NCBI GenBank assembly: GCA_002337055.1
Contig: DDFG01000001.1
Span: forward strand, 101,163 to 165,162
DNA length: 64,000 nucleotides
Reading direction: 5' to 3'
Origin: Betaproteobacteria bacterium UBA1934
Lineage (GTDB): Bacteria > Pseudomonadota > Gammaproteobacteria > Burkholderiales > Rhodocyclaceae
Shown here: piece by piece, positions 37,621 to 45,981 of the stretch
Position numbering within the stretch: the first letter of the stretch is position 1
Layout: each line of letters starts with the position of its first letter
The notes under the pieces: model-generated
What the model was told of the DNA's origin: nothing
The model's database searches: none
The model's input: the letters and a program-made list of their open reading frames with translations, nothing else
Program-made: the position numbers and the translations under genes

Positions 37621-38994
37621 TCAATCCCAATGCGTGGTGACTTCTGACGACCAAGTTGTCGCAGACATCAGAGCTTGATTGACGGCATGGGGATCGAGTC
37701 CCGCCTCCTCCGCCGTTTTTGAGATGCGCACTGGATCGAAAGCCTCGCAGGCCTCGGCGACGGCCAGCAGCGGTGCGTAGGGTCCAGCCTGGTCGAGCAG
37801 GGCGCTCCTGACGTTGATAGGCAGCCTGAGTTGTTCGACCGCTTCCGGCAAGGCGATATGAAGCAGTTTGTCGAGTTTGGAAAATACGCCCGTGATGAAG
37901 AGGTGGTCGGCCTCCGCCGCTGGAAAGCGTTGCGCGCCGAGGATTTCCATCACCCGACCGCGGGTCAGCGAGCTTTCGACCATCAGCCAATCGGCAAAAT
38001 CGGGATCCTTGACCGAAAAGAGCAATACTGACAGCCAGCGTGCCAGTCTCTGCCGGCCGAGGATGACCAATGCCTGGTCGATCGATGTGATTTCACGCGA
38101 AAGCCCGATCGCCGGCGAATTGAGATAGCGCAGGATGCGATAGGTCAATATCGGGTCCTGTTTCAATGCGACCGCCAGTTCGGGAATTTCGGCATTGCCG
38201 TTGGCCAGATTGAGCAAATGCATCAAGTGCAGTTTGTGCGGATCGCCCTTGGCGGGTTCCCAGTCAACACCGCGGGAGGCGGCGAAGGGACCGTGAAAAT
38301 AGGTGTAATGGCAACGTTGGCACAGCGCTTGATCGTCCGAGGTTTCGATGTTCAACCCGACCAGTTCGATCAAATGCCGGATGTCGTGCGCACTGCGTAG
38401 CGCCACCGAAAAATCGCGAACATTGGCACCCTGACTCTCGGCAACATTGGCGGCGGCAAAATCGACCTGGTCGAGCAGAGCGGCAAACGCGGGATGCCGG
38501 GGGTTACGAACGACGCCAAAACGCAGGCCGCGCTGGAACAGTTGCTCAATGCGGTCTCCCAGCGCATCGCCATCGGGCGTATCCGGCGAGAGGGTCAGCA
38601 GGATGACAGTGTTGTCAGCCGGCAAACGTTCGAGCCACGGGCTCGCGAGCGAGATGCTGGCGAGTGGCACAAAACTGATCAGCTGGCCCCAGCCCGCCTC
38701 ATCTTTAAGCAGACAGAGACTTTTCAGCAGCAGATCGTCATACACCTGCTGACGCTCGGTGGGCAGGTTGCCTAGCCCGGCATCGGCCAATTGCAGGCGC
38801 AGCAGATGGCCGGCAATACGCCGTTCACGGTTGAATACCGGTTCGCGGCGGACGTAGGCGGAACGGCTCTCTTCCTGACTGTCGCCGGTCTGCCCGGGGG
38901 CGGGGTCTTGCGCAGGCGCGGGCGTTCTATCCGGCCTCGCCTCGCATTCTTCCCTCTTCTTTCCCCCAAAAAGTCTGCCCAAGCCGAATACCAT
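37621..38994 (-). CDS. HDOD-domain protein with degenerate EAL-like N-domain
   Basis: The 457-residue protein resembles YuxH-type signalling proteins: an N-terminal EAL-like domain lacking the catalytic EAL signature (PVFNRERRIAGHLLRL at about 52-67 to about 260) followed by an HDOD domain (LHLMHLLNLANGNAEIPELAVALKQDPILTYRILRYLNSPAIG at about 262-305; ILGRQRLARWLSVLLFS). HDOD proteins act as non-catalytic regulators, often linked to motility or c-di-GMP. ATG 38994 is chosen over GTG 39000 because CTGGAG abuts the GTG. A terminator for ppiC lies just upstream. Confidence 0.88.
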   Translation of the reverse strand: MVFGLGRLFGGKKREECEARPDRTPAPAQDPAPGQTGDSQEESRSAYVRREPVFNRERRIAGHLLRLQLADAGLGNLPTERQQVYDDLLLKSLCLLKDEAGWGQLISFVPLASISLASPWLERLPADNTVILLTLSPDTPDGDALGDRIEQLFQRGLRFGVVRNPRHPAFAALLDQVDFAAANVAESQGANVRDFSVALRSAHDIRHLIELVGLNIETSDDQALCQRCHYTYFHGPFAASRGVDWEPAKGDPHKLHLMHLLNLANGNAEIPELAVALKQDPILTYRILRYLNSPAIGLSREITSIDQALVILGRQRLARWLSVLLFSVKDPDFADWLMVESSLTRGRVMEILGAQRFPAAEADHLFITGVFSKLDKLLHIALPEAVEQLRLPINVRSALLDQAGPYAPLLAVAEACEAFDPVRISKTAEEAGLDPHAVNQALMSATTWSSEVTTHWD

Positions 38995-39006
38995 AGCCAC
39001 CTCCAG

Positions 39007-39032
39007 AAAAAAAAGCCCGCCGGAGGGCGGGC
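39007..39032 (-). terminator. Intrinsic terminator after ppiC-type gene
   Basis: Read on the minus strand, GCCCGCC / GGCGGGC (39026-39032 and 39015-39021) forms a 7 bp stem with a CTCC loop followed by eight T residues (39014 down to 39007). It ends the yciB-yciI-bolA-ppiC operon only 13 bp before the HDOD gene, so some read-through or a promoter within the hairpin region would be needed for that gene. Confidence 0.9.
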
Positions 39033-39053
39033 GTGTCTGTGCGATCAGGACGC

Positions 39054-39854
39054 TCAGTTCACCTTGGCCTTGCTGCGCAGATCGCGAAGATACTCTTCGA
39101 CCACTTGTTGCTGCGCGCGCTGTTGCAATTGCGGCTTGACTTGTTCGTAGGGCGGGTGGTTCAGCGGACGGGAGTCTTCCAGCAGGATGACGTGGTAACC
39201 GAAATCGGTCTTGACGGGGGTCTTCGTGTACTCACCCTTCTTCAGGAGCTTGATGGCGTCGGCAAAAGGCTTGACGTAAGCGGCGGGCGCGCTCCAGCCA
39301 AGGTCGCCGCCGTTGTCCTTGGAACCGGGGTCCTTGGACTGCTTGGCGAGATCGGCGATCTTTTCGCCCTTGTCGAGCTTGGCGATGATCGCCTTGGCTT
39401 CGTCTTCCTTCTCGACCAGCACGTGGCGAGACTTGTATTCGATGTTGCCGGCTTGCGTCTTGATCGACTCGTATTCCTTCTTGAGCTTGTCTTCGGAAAC
39501 GGGGTGTGCCTTGACGTAGTCCATGACTGCGGCACGGCCGAGGATTTCCTGGCGTGCCTGCTCGATCTGCAACTGGACTTCATTCTTCTTGTCGAGGCCC
39601 TTCTTCTTGGCTTCCTGCACCAGCAGTTCGCGGCGGATCAGGGCTTCGCGGATGGCGGTCTTGACCTCTTCGGTATCCGGCGCGCCGTGCGCCTTCTGCT
39701 CGGCCAGAATGGCGTTGAAGGTGCTGGCGGGGATGGTCTGGCCATTGACTGTGATGCCTTCGGCCTTGGCGTCGCCTTTGCCGGCGGCCAATGCCGGCGC
39801 GGACACGAGGGCGCCGACAATCAGCAGGCCAGCCAGACGTGAAATGGTGTGCAT
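39054..39854 (-). CDS. Periplasmic peptidyl-prolyl cis-trans isomerase (parvulin, PpiC/SurA-like)
   Basis: The 266-residue protein has a signal peptide (about 1-23, ALA cleavage), a SurA-like helical chaperone region (about 30-130) and a parvulin domain (about 137-232) with KSRHVLVEKEDEAKAII, SKDPGSKDNGGDLGWSAP and TDFGYHVILLED. It probably isomerises prolines and chaperones outer-membrane proteins. ATG 39854 follows GAGGAAGA; the extra 26 residues of the longer frame run into the bolA spacer. Last gene of yciB-yciI-bolA-ppiC. Confidence 0.93.
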   Translation of the reverse strand: MHTISRLAGLLIVGALVSAPALAAGKGDAKAEGITVNGQTIPASTFNAILAEQKAHGAPDTEEVKTAIREALIRRELLVQEAKKKGLDKKNEVQLQIEQARQEILGRAAVMDYVKAHPVSEDKLKKEYESIKTQAGNIEYKSRHVLVEKEDEAKAIIAKLDKGEKIADLAKQSKDPGSKDNGGDLGWSAPAAYVKPFADAIKLLKKGEYTKTPVKTDFGYHVILLEDSRPLNHPPYEQVKPQLQQRAQQQVVEEYLRDLRSKAKVN

Positions 39855-39891
39855 GGGGTCTTCCTCTTCAGTGAGTGTGGCAAAACGAAAA

Positions 39892-40164
39892 TTATACTTC
39901 GTCAGGCGTGCGAGCGTGGATGGCCAGCGCATGAATTTTGCCCGGTATCAGGTCGCCCGCGGCCTCGAAAACAAGCCGGTGGCGTCCAAGTGTGTTCTTT
40001 CCAGCAAAGGCCGTTGCCACGATGCGCACCTGAAAATGGCCGCCTTCGCGCGCGCCGGCATGACCGGCATGACGATGCGACTCATCTTCGACTTCCAGCG
40101 ACAGCGGCGCGAGTTGTGTCAGCCGCTCGCGCAGCAGGCGCAAGGTCTCGGCGTGAGCATTCAT
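39892..40164 (-). CDS. BolA-family protein
   Basis: The 90-residue protein has the BolA pattern: LAPLSLEVEDESHRHAGHAG (about residues 18-37), then GGHFQVRIVATAFAGKNTLGRHRLVFEA and a final IHALAIHARTP. Such proteins bind monothiol glutaredoxins and Fe-S clusters and affect stress responses or Fe-S trafficking. Its ATG overlaps the yciI stop (40161-40164). Confidence 0.92.
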   Translation of the reverse strand: MNAHAETLRLLRERLTQLAPLSLEVEDESHRHAGHAGAREGGHFQVRIVATAFAGKNTLGRHRLVFEAAGDLIPGKIHALAIHARTPDEV

Positions 40165-40463
40165 GACGGCAAGACCTTGCGGAAGGGTTTGACGAATACC
40201 TGGGCATACACGCCGGCGGCGACGTAAGGGTCGGCATCGGCCCAGGCGCGGGCGTCGTCGAGCGAAGCGAATTCGGCAATGATCAGGCTGCCCGAGAATC
40301 CCGCCGGTCCGGGATCCTCGGCATCGATGGCGGGAAAGGGACCGGCGACGAGCAGACGGCCTTCGCGTTGCAAATCGTTCAGGCGCGCCAAGTGCGCGCG
40401 GCGGGCCGGTTGGCGGGCCGGAAGAGAATCGGGGCGATCTTCTGCAACGATGGCGTAGAGCAC
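40161..40463 (-). CDS. YciI-family protein
   Basis: The 100-residue ferredoxin-like protein starts at GTG 40463 (LYAIVAEDRPDSLPARQPARRAHLARL) and has the family pocket residues in GRLLVAGPFPAID and the late FASLDDARAWADADPYVAAGVY. YciI proteins are small putative enzymes of unsettled function. The longer frame runs into yciB and is rejected. One base separates it from the yciB stop, and it overlaps bolA. Confidence 0.92.
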   Translation of the reverse strand: MLYAIVAEDRPDSLPARQPARRAHLARLNDLQREGRLLVAGPFPAIDAEDPGPAGFSGSLIIAEFASLDDARAWADADPYVAAGVYAQVFVKPFRKVLPS

Positions 40464-40464
40464 G

Positions 40465-41070
40465 TCAGGGCTCCTGAATATGACGGGAAAGGTAGAAGGC
40501 TTGCAAAATGATGAAGATGAAAAGCAACCCCAGGCCGCCGAAAAGTTTGAAATTGACCCAGACATCGAGCGGGAAATGGAAGGCGATCACCAGATTGAGC
40601 GCGCCCATGAAGGCAAAAAAGACGATCCACGCCATATTGAGGCGGTTCCAGATCGTTTGCGGCAGGCTGACTTGCTCGCCCATCATGCTGCGGATGGCGT
40701 TCTTGCCAAAGGCCAGGGCGCTGATCGCCATCGCAATCGCCATGCCCCAGTAAAAGATCGTTGGCTTCCATTTGATGAAATTGTCATCGCGTAGCCCCAA
40801 GGTGAGGCCACCAAAGACCACCACCACCGCCAGACTAAACCACAACATCTTGTCGACCTTGCCGTGCCGCCACCACATCCATGCAACTTGCGCAAAGGTA
40901 GCGACGATGACAACTACGGTGGCGATCAGAATGGGCGCCTGAGCGGGGTCGACGGATTGCCCCCCGAGCAGGCGGTTGAGCCATTCGGCGGCATCGGCCG
41001 GTTGTTTTTCGGCAAACTTGAAGGCACCAAAGAACAATATGATGGGGAAGAAGTCAAAAAGTATTTTCAT
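40465..41070 (-). CDS. yciB: Inner-membrane septation protein A (YciB/IspZ)
   Basis: A 201-residue polytopic protein with five transmembrane helices, beginning MKILFDFFPIILFFGAFKFA, the typical YciB start. In E. coli YciB interacts with cell elongation and division proteins and affects envelope integrity. The family stretch FIKWKPTIFYWGMA and the late WVNFKLFGGLGLLF are present. It opens the minus-strand yciB-yciI-bolA-ppiC operon, divergent from the HD-GYP regulator. Confidence 0.95.
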   Translation of the reverse strand: MKILFDFFPIILFFGAFKFAEKQPADAAEWLNRLLGGQSVDPAQAPILIATVVVIVATFAQVAWMWWRHGKVDKMLWFSLAVVVVFGGLTLGLRDDNFIKWKPTIFYWGMAIAMAISALAFGKNAIRSMMGEQVSLPQTIWNRLNMAWIVFFAFMGALNLVIAFHFPLDVWVNFKLFGGLGLLFIFIILQAFYLSRHIQEP

Positions 41071-41188
41071 GGGCGAGTCGCGATAAGTCCGCGGCGATTA
41101 TCGGGTTTTGCGGGACGAAAGTCCATGCACCGGGGCGTCGGGAACAGCGATATACTGGCAAAAACAAGAAGAGACTGAGCGAGGAGAT

Positions 41189-42253
41189 ATGCATCAGGTT
41201 TTGATCATTGACGACAGTGAGATCAATCTCACTTTGCAGCGGGCGTTGGTACAGAAGCTGGGTGGGTGCGACATCGTCACATTCAATCAACCTGTCGCGG
41301 CGATGGACTGGTGCGAGACGCACGAGCCCGATCTGGTGATCGTCGACTACATGATGCCAGATATGGACGGTCTGGAATTCATCCGGCGCTTTCGCCGCTT
41401 GGCAGGCCGCGAGGAGATTCCGCTCCTGATGATTACCGCCAACGATCAGCTCGACGTGCGCTATGAAGCCCTGAACAGTGGCGCCAACGACTTTCTCAAC
41501 AAGCCTATCGACCGCGCGGAATTTTCCGCCCGTGTGCGCAACATGCTCAAACTTCGCACCGGCCAAAAACATCTCGCGGATCGGGCCGTGCATCTGGCCG
41601 CGCTGGTCGAAGAGCGCACGCGCGATATCCGCAACCGTGAGCAGGAACTGATCTACCGCCTCTCTCGCGCCGCCGAGTTCCGCGATCCCGAAACCGGTGC
41701 CCATATCCAGCGGATGGCGCATTACTCGCGTCTGATAGCGGCTCGGCTGGGTTTGCCCGACCATAGCCAGCAGCTGATTCTGGAAGCCGCTCCGATGCAC
41801 GATGTCGGCAAGATCGGCATCCCGGATTACATTTTGCTGAAACCAGGCAAGTTGACTGTTGAAGAGTTCGAGGTGATGAAGAACCACACCCGGATCGGTT
41901 ATGAACTGTTGAAAGACAGCAGTTCGGACATCATGATTGCGGGTGCGGAAATCGCCTATACCCATCATGAAAAGTTCGACGGGACTGGATATCCGCGCCA
42001 GCTCGCCGGTGAGGCCATTCCGATTTTCGGTCGCATCGTCGCAGTGGCGGATGTATTCGATGCGCTGACATCGGAACGCCCCTATAAGAAAGCGTGGTCG
42101 CTTGAAGATGCCAGCCTGCTGCTCGAAGAAGGTCGTGATCGGCATTTCGACGCCGCCTGTGTCGAGGCCTTTCTCTCGGGTTGGGACGAGGTGATCGATA
42201 TCCGTCGGCGATTTCAGGACGAAGATCTGGCTGGTGCGAAGGATCCGCGATGA
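41189..42253 (+). CDS. Response regulator with HD-GYP domain (putative c-di-GMP phosphodiesterase)
   Basis: The 354-residue protein pairs a receiver domain (Asp8/Asp9, phosphoacceptor Asp53, NKP near 103) with an HD-GYP domain from about residue 150: HDVGKIGIPD with the HD pair at 204-205, and HHEKFDGTGYP at 259-269 containing GYP. All metal-ligand positions I can check look intact, so hydrolysis of c-di-GMP is likely, controlled by phosphorylation. ATG 41189 follows GAGGAG. The Hpt gene overlaps its stop by 4 bp; no kinase is adjacent. Confidence 0.93.
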   Translation: MHQVLIIDDSEINLTLQRALVQKLGGCDIVTFNQPVAAMDWCETHEPDLVIVDYMMPDMDGLEFIRRFRRLAGREEIPLLMITANDQLDVRYEALNSGANDFLNKPIDRAEFSARVRNMLKLRTGQKHLADRAVHLAALVEERTRDIRNREQELIYRLSRAAEFRDPETGAHIQRMAHYSRLIAARLGLPDHSQQLILEAAPMHDVGKIGIPDYILLKPGKLTVEEFEVMKNHTRIGYELLKDSSSDIMIAGAEIAYTHHEKFDGTGYPRQLAGEAIPIFGRIVAVADVFDALTSERPYKKAWSLEDASLLLEEGRDRHFDAACVEAFLSGWDEVIDIRRRFQDEDLAGAKDPR

Positions 42254-42600
42254 ACGAGACCTTCGTTTTCAATCGTGCGGTGATGCTCGACAGGCTGGAT
42301 GGCGACGAGGAGCTAGTGCAAACGATGTGCGATCTTTTTGTCGACGAGGCGGCAGGCTATGTCGAAAATCTGGAGCGCGCATGGACCGGCGGCGATGCCG
42401 AAACTTTGCGGCGCGAGGCGCACACGCTCAAGAGTCTGCTGGCGACCTATGTTGATGATGTAGGCAAGGCAATGGCGCATATGGTCGAGGTGCATGCCAA
42501 AGACGGAGTGGTGGCGGGCCTTGCCGCCGAGGTCGAGGCCCTGAAGGCAAGGGTGCTGCTTGTCGCGGCAGTCCTTGCCCAGCTATCAGGCGACCGGTAG
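42250..42600 (+). CDS. Histidine phosphotransfer (Hpt) protein
   Basis: The 116-residue all-helical protein carries the Hpt signature AHTLKSLLATY with His58 as probable phospho-histidine. Its ATG overlaps the HD-GYP regulator stop (ATGA), so the two are coproduced and probably exchange phosphate, with a hybrid kinase encoded elsewhere. The 3' end overlaps the convergent bioD by 15 bp. Confidence 0.88.
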   Translation: MNETFVFNRAVMLDRLDGDEELVQTMCDLFVDEAAGYVENLERAWTGGDAETLRREAHTLKSLLATYVDDVGKAMAHMVEVHAKDGVVAGLAAEVEALKARVLLVAAVLAQLSGDR

Positions 42601-43251
42601 GGACAGCCCCGTCGCTGCCGCGGCGCAATCGCGGTCGGGCAGGTAGGGGATTTCGCCTAACAGGGGCGCGTCAAGAAGCATGGCAAGCGCCGCCACATTC
42701 TCTATCGGGCGCAGCATTGCCGGGTCGACGTGGTTGGCCACCCAACCGGCCAGCCGGAGTCCGCGTGCGCGGATCGCCTCAGCGGTCAGGAGCGCGTGGT
42801 TGATGCAACCCAGCCGCAAGCCAACAACGAGGATGACCGGCAGATCGAGTGCAATCGCCAGGTCGGCGCTGTCGAAATTGTTACCGAGCGGCACCCGAAA
42901 ACCGCCGACTCCTTCGACCACCACGATGTCGGCCTGAGCCTGCAAGGCTGCGAAAGCGGTGCGTATACGGATCGGGTCGATCGCCACGCCCTCTTCCCGG
43001 GCCGCGATGTGGGGCGCGACCGGGGCGCGCAATAAGCAGGGGTTGCAGAGGTCACGGGCAACAGCAAAGCTGCTGGCTGCCAGCAGCGATTCGACATCTT
43101 CGTTCCGACCTGCCGCATCGACGCCTGCCGCTACCGGCTTCATTCCCAGCGCAGTGCGACCGGCTTGTCGCGCGGCGTGCAGAATAGCGCAGGTGACAAA
43201 AGTCTTGCCAATTTCGGTATCCGTTCCGGTGACAAACCAGGCTTGATTCAT
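42586..43251 (-). CDS. bioD: Dethiobiotin synthetase
   Basis: BioD carboxylates 7,8-diaminopelargonate to dethiobiotin with ATP and CO2. The 221-residue P-loop protein shows WFVTGTDTEIGKTFVTCAIL (Walker A) near the N-terminus, KPVAAG and VVEGVGGFRVPL. ATG 43251 overlaps the bioC stop as ATGA; the longer frame lies inside bioC. Last gene of the biotin cluster. Confidence 0.96.
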   Translation of the reverse strand: MNQAWFVTGTDTEIGKTFVTCAILHAARQAGRTALGMKPVAAGVDAAGRNEDVESLLAASSFAVARDLCNPCLLRAPVAPHIAAREEGVAIDPIRIRTAFAALQAQADIVVVEGVGGFRVPLGNNFDSADLAIALDLPVILVVGLRLGCINHALLTAEAIRARGLRLAGWVANHVDPAMLRPIENVAALAMLLDAPLLGEIPYLPDRDCAAAATGLSLPVA

Positions 43252-44018
43252 CGCGTGGCCTCCAGAAAAATCAAATCGTAGGTGAGCGGCAGGCCGGCGG
43301 GCGCACGCCACTTTTCGTAGGCGTCCACTGCGCGCAGGAAGGCGGCGCGGCTCATCAGCCCTGAGCGACCGCCGGGGCCGACCCGGTTGGCGCCAATCGT
43401 CTTGATGGACCGCATCAGCGTCGCCAGATCGGCATGATGGGTGACGATGGGTCCGGTGTCCACGCGCACATCTCGAAAGCCTGCTTGGCCGGTGAGGGCG
43501 GAAAGCCGCTCGGCGGTCTCAAAATCCAGTGTGTGGCGGTGCGCATCGCTGGCTGCCAGCGCGGAACGAAGTTCATGGAATGTCCTTGGGCCCAGTGTCG
43601 CCAGCAGCAATCGCCCGCCAGGCCTCAAGGTACGGGCGGCCTCAGCCAGCAGTTTGGGTAGATCACACCATTGTGCGGCGAGGTTGGACCAATATAAGTC
43701 AAGGCATGCTGGGGGGAACGGCAGCTGTTCCAGATCGCCCGCAAGCGTGCGGATATCGATGCCGCGCCGTTGGGTCTCGGCGAGCATGGCGGGAGCGAGG
43801 TCGACCGCAATCAGTGAAGCGGTCGGATACGCGCCATGGAGATGGGCGAGAGCCGCGCCGGTGCCGCACCCCGCATCGAGCACGACGGCAGGTGTCCTTT
43901 CGCGTGCAAGACGAGCTGCCAACACCATATTGGCATGGCGCTGAATATCGGCCGCCGTGTCGTAATGGGCCGCCGCCGCATTGAACGCATGCCGAATCGA
44001 GGATTTGTTGTGAACCAT
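43248..44018 (-). CDS. bioC: Malonyl-ACP O-methyltransferase
   Basis: BioC methylates malonyl-ACP so that fatty-acid enzymes can build the pimeloyl chain of biotin. The 256-residue SAM-dependent methyltransferase starts VHNKSSIRHAFNAAAAHYD, a BioC-type opening, with motif I VVLDAGCGTGAALAHL and NLAAQWCDLPKLLAEAARTLRPGG. It overlaps bioD by 4 bp and lies 44 bp after bioH. Confidence 0.95.
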   Translation of the reverse strand: MVHNKSSIRHAFNAAAAHYDTAADIQRHANMVLAARLARERTPAVVLDAGCGTGAALAHLHGAYPTASLIAVDLAPAMLAETQRRGIDIRTLAGDLEQLPFPPACLDLYWSNLAAQWCDLPKLLAEAARTLRPGGRLLLATLGPRTFHELRSALAASDAHRHTLDFETAERLSALTGQAGFRDVRVDTGPIVTHHADLATLMRSIKTIGANRVGPGGRSGLMSRAAFLRAVDAYEKWRAPAGLPLTYDLIFLEATR

Positions 44019-44062
44019 GGGCTTGCCGTTTTACCGCAAACCCTGGCAGCTGGCAAAATATC

Positions 44063-44815
44063 TCAACGCAGGAATTCGGCGATTCGATGCTGACAAGCGC
44101 CGCTTTCCTCAATGAAAGGGGCGTGCGCAACGCCGTCCAGTACGCTCAAACAGGTTTGAGGCAGTCTTTCGGCAAGGGTTTCTGCGGCTGCCAGTGGCAT
44201 TAGCGGATCGGTGGCACCGTGCAGCAGGAGGGTGGGGCAGCGCACTGCGTGGAGTTCGTCGCGCAGGTCGACTTCGCGCAGCCAGGCCAGCCCCGTGCGC
44301 AGGACATTGAGCGACGGTAGCGGATCGGCGAGGGCGAGCAAAGTCCGGTGTGTTTCGCGAGGCTGTTTGCTGCCACGACAAAAATTGCCGACAAAGCGCG
44401 AGCGCGTGCGGGCAAGATCGGAAGAAAGTGCAGCCGGATCGGCAGGCGCTCCGGTTTCAGAGAGACCGGCCAGCGCCGCTTCAAATGTGGCCAGTTCGTC
44501 GTGCGGCAGGCCGTGCGGCCAATCGCTTCTGGCGACAAAGCAGGGAGTGCCGGCGATCAGCACCAGTCGCGCGACTTTTTCGGGATGGCGGGCGGCCGTG
44601 GCAAGCGCCAGCACGGCACCAAGGGACCAGCCGCCCAGCGCACAGGGCGCCGGCAGCGCGCTGGCGAGCTTATCCACGGCGTCGTCGAACGAAGATCCGC
44701 ATGGCATGCCAGGATACCCCGGGAGGTCGAGCACGCGCGCCGACAACGTCGCCGCTATCGACACCAGCGGGCCTTTGCCCAAGGCCCATCCGGGGAGCAA
44801 ATGAAGCGGGTTCAT
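44063..44815 (-). CDS. bioH: Pimeloyl-ACP methyl ester esterase
   Basis: BioH removes the methyl group from pimeloyl-ACP methyl ester, ending chain elongation for biotin. The 250-residue alpha/beta hydrolase begins MNPLHLLPGWALGKGP and has the nucleophile elbow GGWSLGA (Ser), a late GATDPLMP (Asp) and DGVAHAPFIE (His). ATG 44815 overlaps the bioF stop as TGATG; a GTG one codon earlier is also possible. It sits between bioF and bioC, supporting the assignment. Confidence 0.92.
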   Translation of the reverse strand: MNPLHLLPGWALGKGPLVSIAATLSARVLDLPGYPGMPCGSSFDDAVDKLASALPAPCALGGWSLGAVLALATAARHPEKVARLVLIAGTPCFVARSDWPHGLPHDELATFEAALAGLSETGAPADPAALSSDLARTRSRFVGNFCRGSKQPRETHRTLLALADPLPSLNVLRTGLAWLREVDLRDELHAVRCPTLLLHGATDPLMPLAAAETLAERLPQTCLSVLDGVAHAPFIEESGACQHRIAEFLR

Positions 44816-45981
44816 CACACCAGTTGCCGTAGCGCGTCGATCAGACGATCAATGTGCGCTTCGCTGTGCGCGGCCGAGAGCGAGATTCGCAGGCGGGCCG
44901 TGCCTTCCGGCACAGTAGGTGGGCGAATGGCGGGCACCCAGATGCCGCAGTCGGCCAAGGCGGCGGAAAGCGCGGTGGCTTGATGGTTGTCGCCAACGAT
45001 CAGTGGCTGGATTGCGGTGGGTGATTCGAGCAACCGCCAGGGCAGGCCGGCCAGCCCCGCTCTCAGGCGGGCGATATGACCGTTCAGGCGGGCGCGTCGA
45101 TCATCGCCGGCCGCGATGAGGTCGAGACTGGCGAGCAGGGAGATGGCCACTGCGGGGGGGGCGGCTGTCGTGAAGATGTAGCTGCGGGCTTTGTGAATCA
45201 GATATTCGACAAGGGTTTCGCTGCCGGCGACGAAGGCACCTGCCACGCCGGCTGCCTTGCCGAGCGTGCCCATCAGGATGAGACGTGAGGAAGCGGGGAG
45301 CTTGAAGTGCGCCAGACTGCCCCGACCGCCCGGCCCGAGCACGCCAAAACCATGCGCATCGTCCACCAGCAGCCAGGCATTGTGGCGCTCCGCCAGTTCG
45401 AGCAACGCCGGCAGCGGGGCGAGATCGCCATCCATGCTGAATACCGCGTCGGTGGCGATCAGCTTGCGCGGTGCGGTGCTGGCGGCGAGCTGGCGCTCCA
45501 GTGTGGCGAGATCGCCGTGGGGATAGCGCCGGCTGTCGGCTCGACAGAGCTGGACGGCATCGATCAGCGAGGCATGGTTGAGTTTGTCGGCAAACACGGC
45601 GTCACCCCGGCGAAGCAGGGTGGGGACGACCGCCAGATTGGCCAGGTAGCCGGTGGCGAAGCCGAGTGCGCGTGGAAAGCCGACGAATTGCGCAAGGCGC
45701 GTCTCCAGCTCGTCGTGCGGCGCCAGATGTCCACTTACCAGATGCGATGCGCCGCTGCCAGCGCCCCATTCGCGCGCACCCGCTGCGAGTGCGTCACCGA
45801 GCGCGGGGTGAGCGGCCAGCCCGAGATAGTCGTTCGCGGCAAACGCGAGCATGGGGCGTCCCTCGACCAATGTTTCCGGTGCGGTCGGGGCATCGAGGCG
45901 TCGGCGACGCCGGGTGAGCCCTTGCCGGGAGAGTTCGGCGAGTTCGTCGGCCAGCGGCCGATCTAGAGGGGCGGCAGCCAT
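44815..45981 (-). CDS. bioF: 8-amino-7-oxononanoate synthase
   Basis: BioF condenses pimeloyl-ACP with alanine using pyridoxal phosphate. The 388-residue fold type I enzyme shows FAANDYLGLAAHP, GSGASHLVSGH, DDAHGFGVLG and the cofactor lysine at about 242 in GTLGKAAGVAGAF. Its start overlaps the end of the histidine kinase gene by 19 bp, so the kinase and bioF are probably transcribed together. Confidence 0.95.
   Translation of the reverse strand: MAAAPLDRPLADELAELSRQGLTRRRRRLDAPTAPETLVEGRPMLAFAANDYLGLAAHPALGDALAAGAREWGAGSGASHLVSGHLAPHDELETRLAQFVGFPRALGFATGYLANLAVVPTLLRRGDAVFADKLNHASLIDAVQLCRADSRRYPHGDLATLERQLAASTAPRKLIATDAVFSMDGDLAPLPALLELAERHNAWLLVDDAHGFGVLGPGGRGSLAHFKLPASSRLILMGTLGKAAGVAGAFVAGSETLVEYLIHKARSYIFTTAAPPAVAISLLASLDLIAAGDDRRARLNGHIARLRAGLAGLPWRLLESPTAIQPLIVGDNHQATALSAALADCGIWVPAIRPPTVPEGTARLRISLSAAHSEAHIDRLIDALRQLV

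Noticed and set aside
41054..42145. Minus-strand open frame of 363 codons
   Set aside because: Antisense to the HD-GYP regulator, whose catalytic motifs prove the plus-strand reading.
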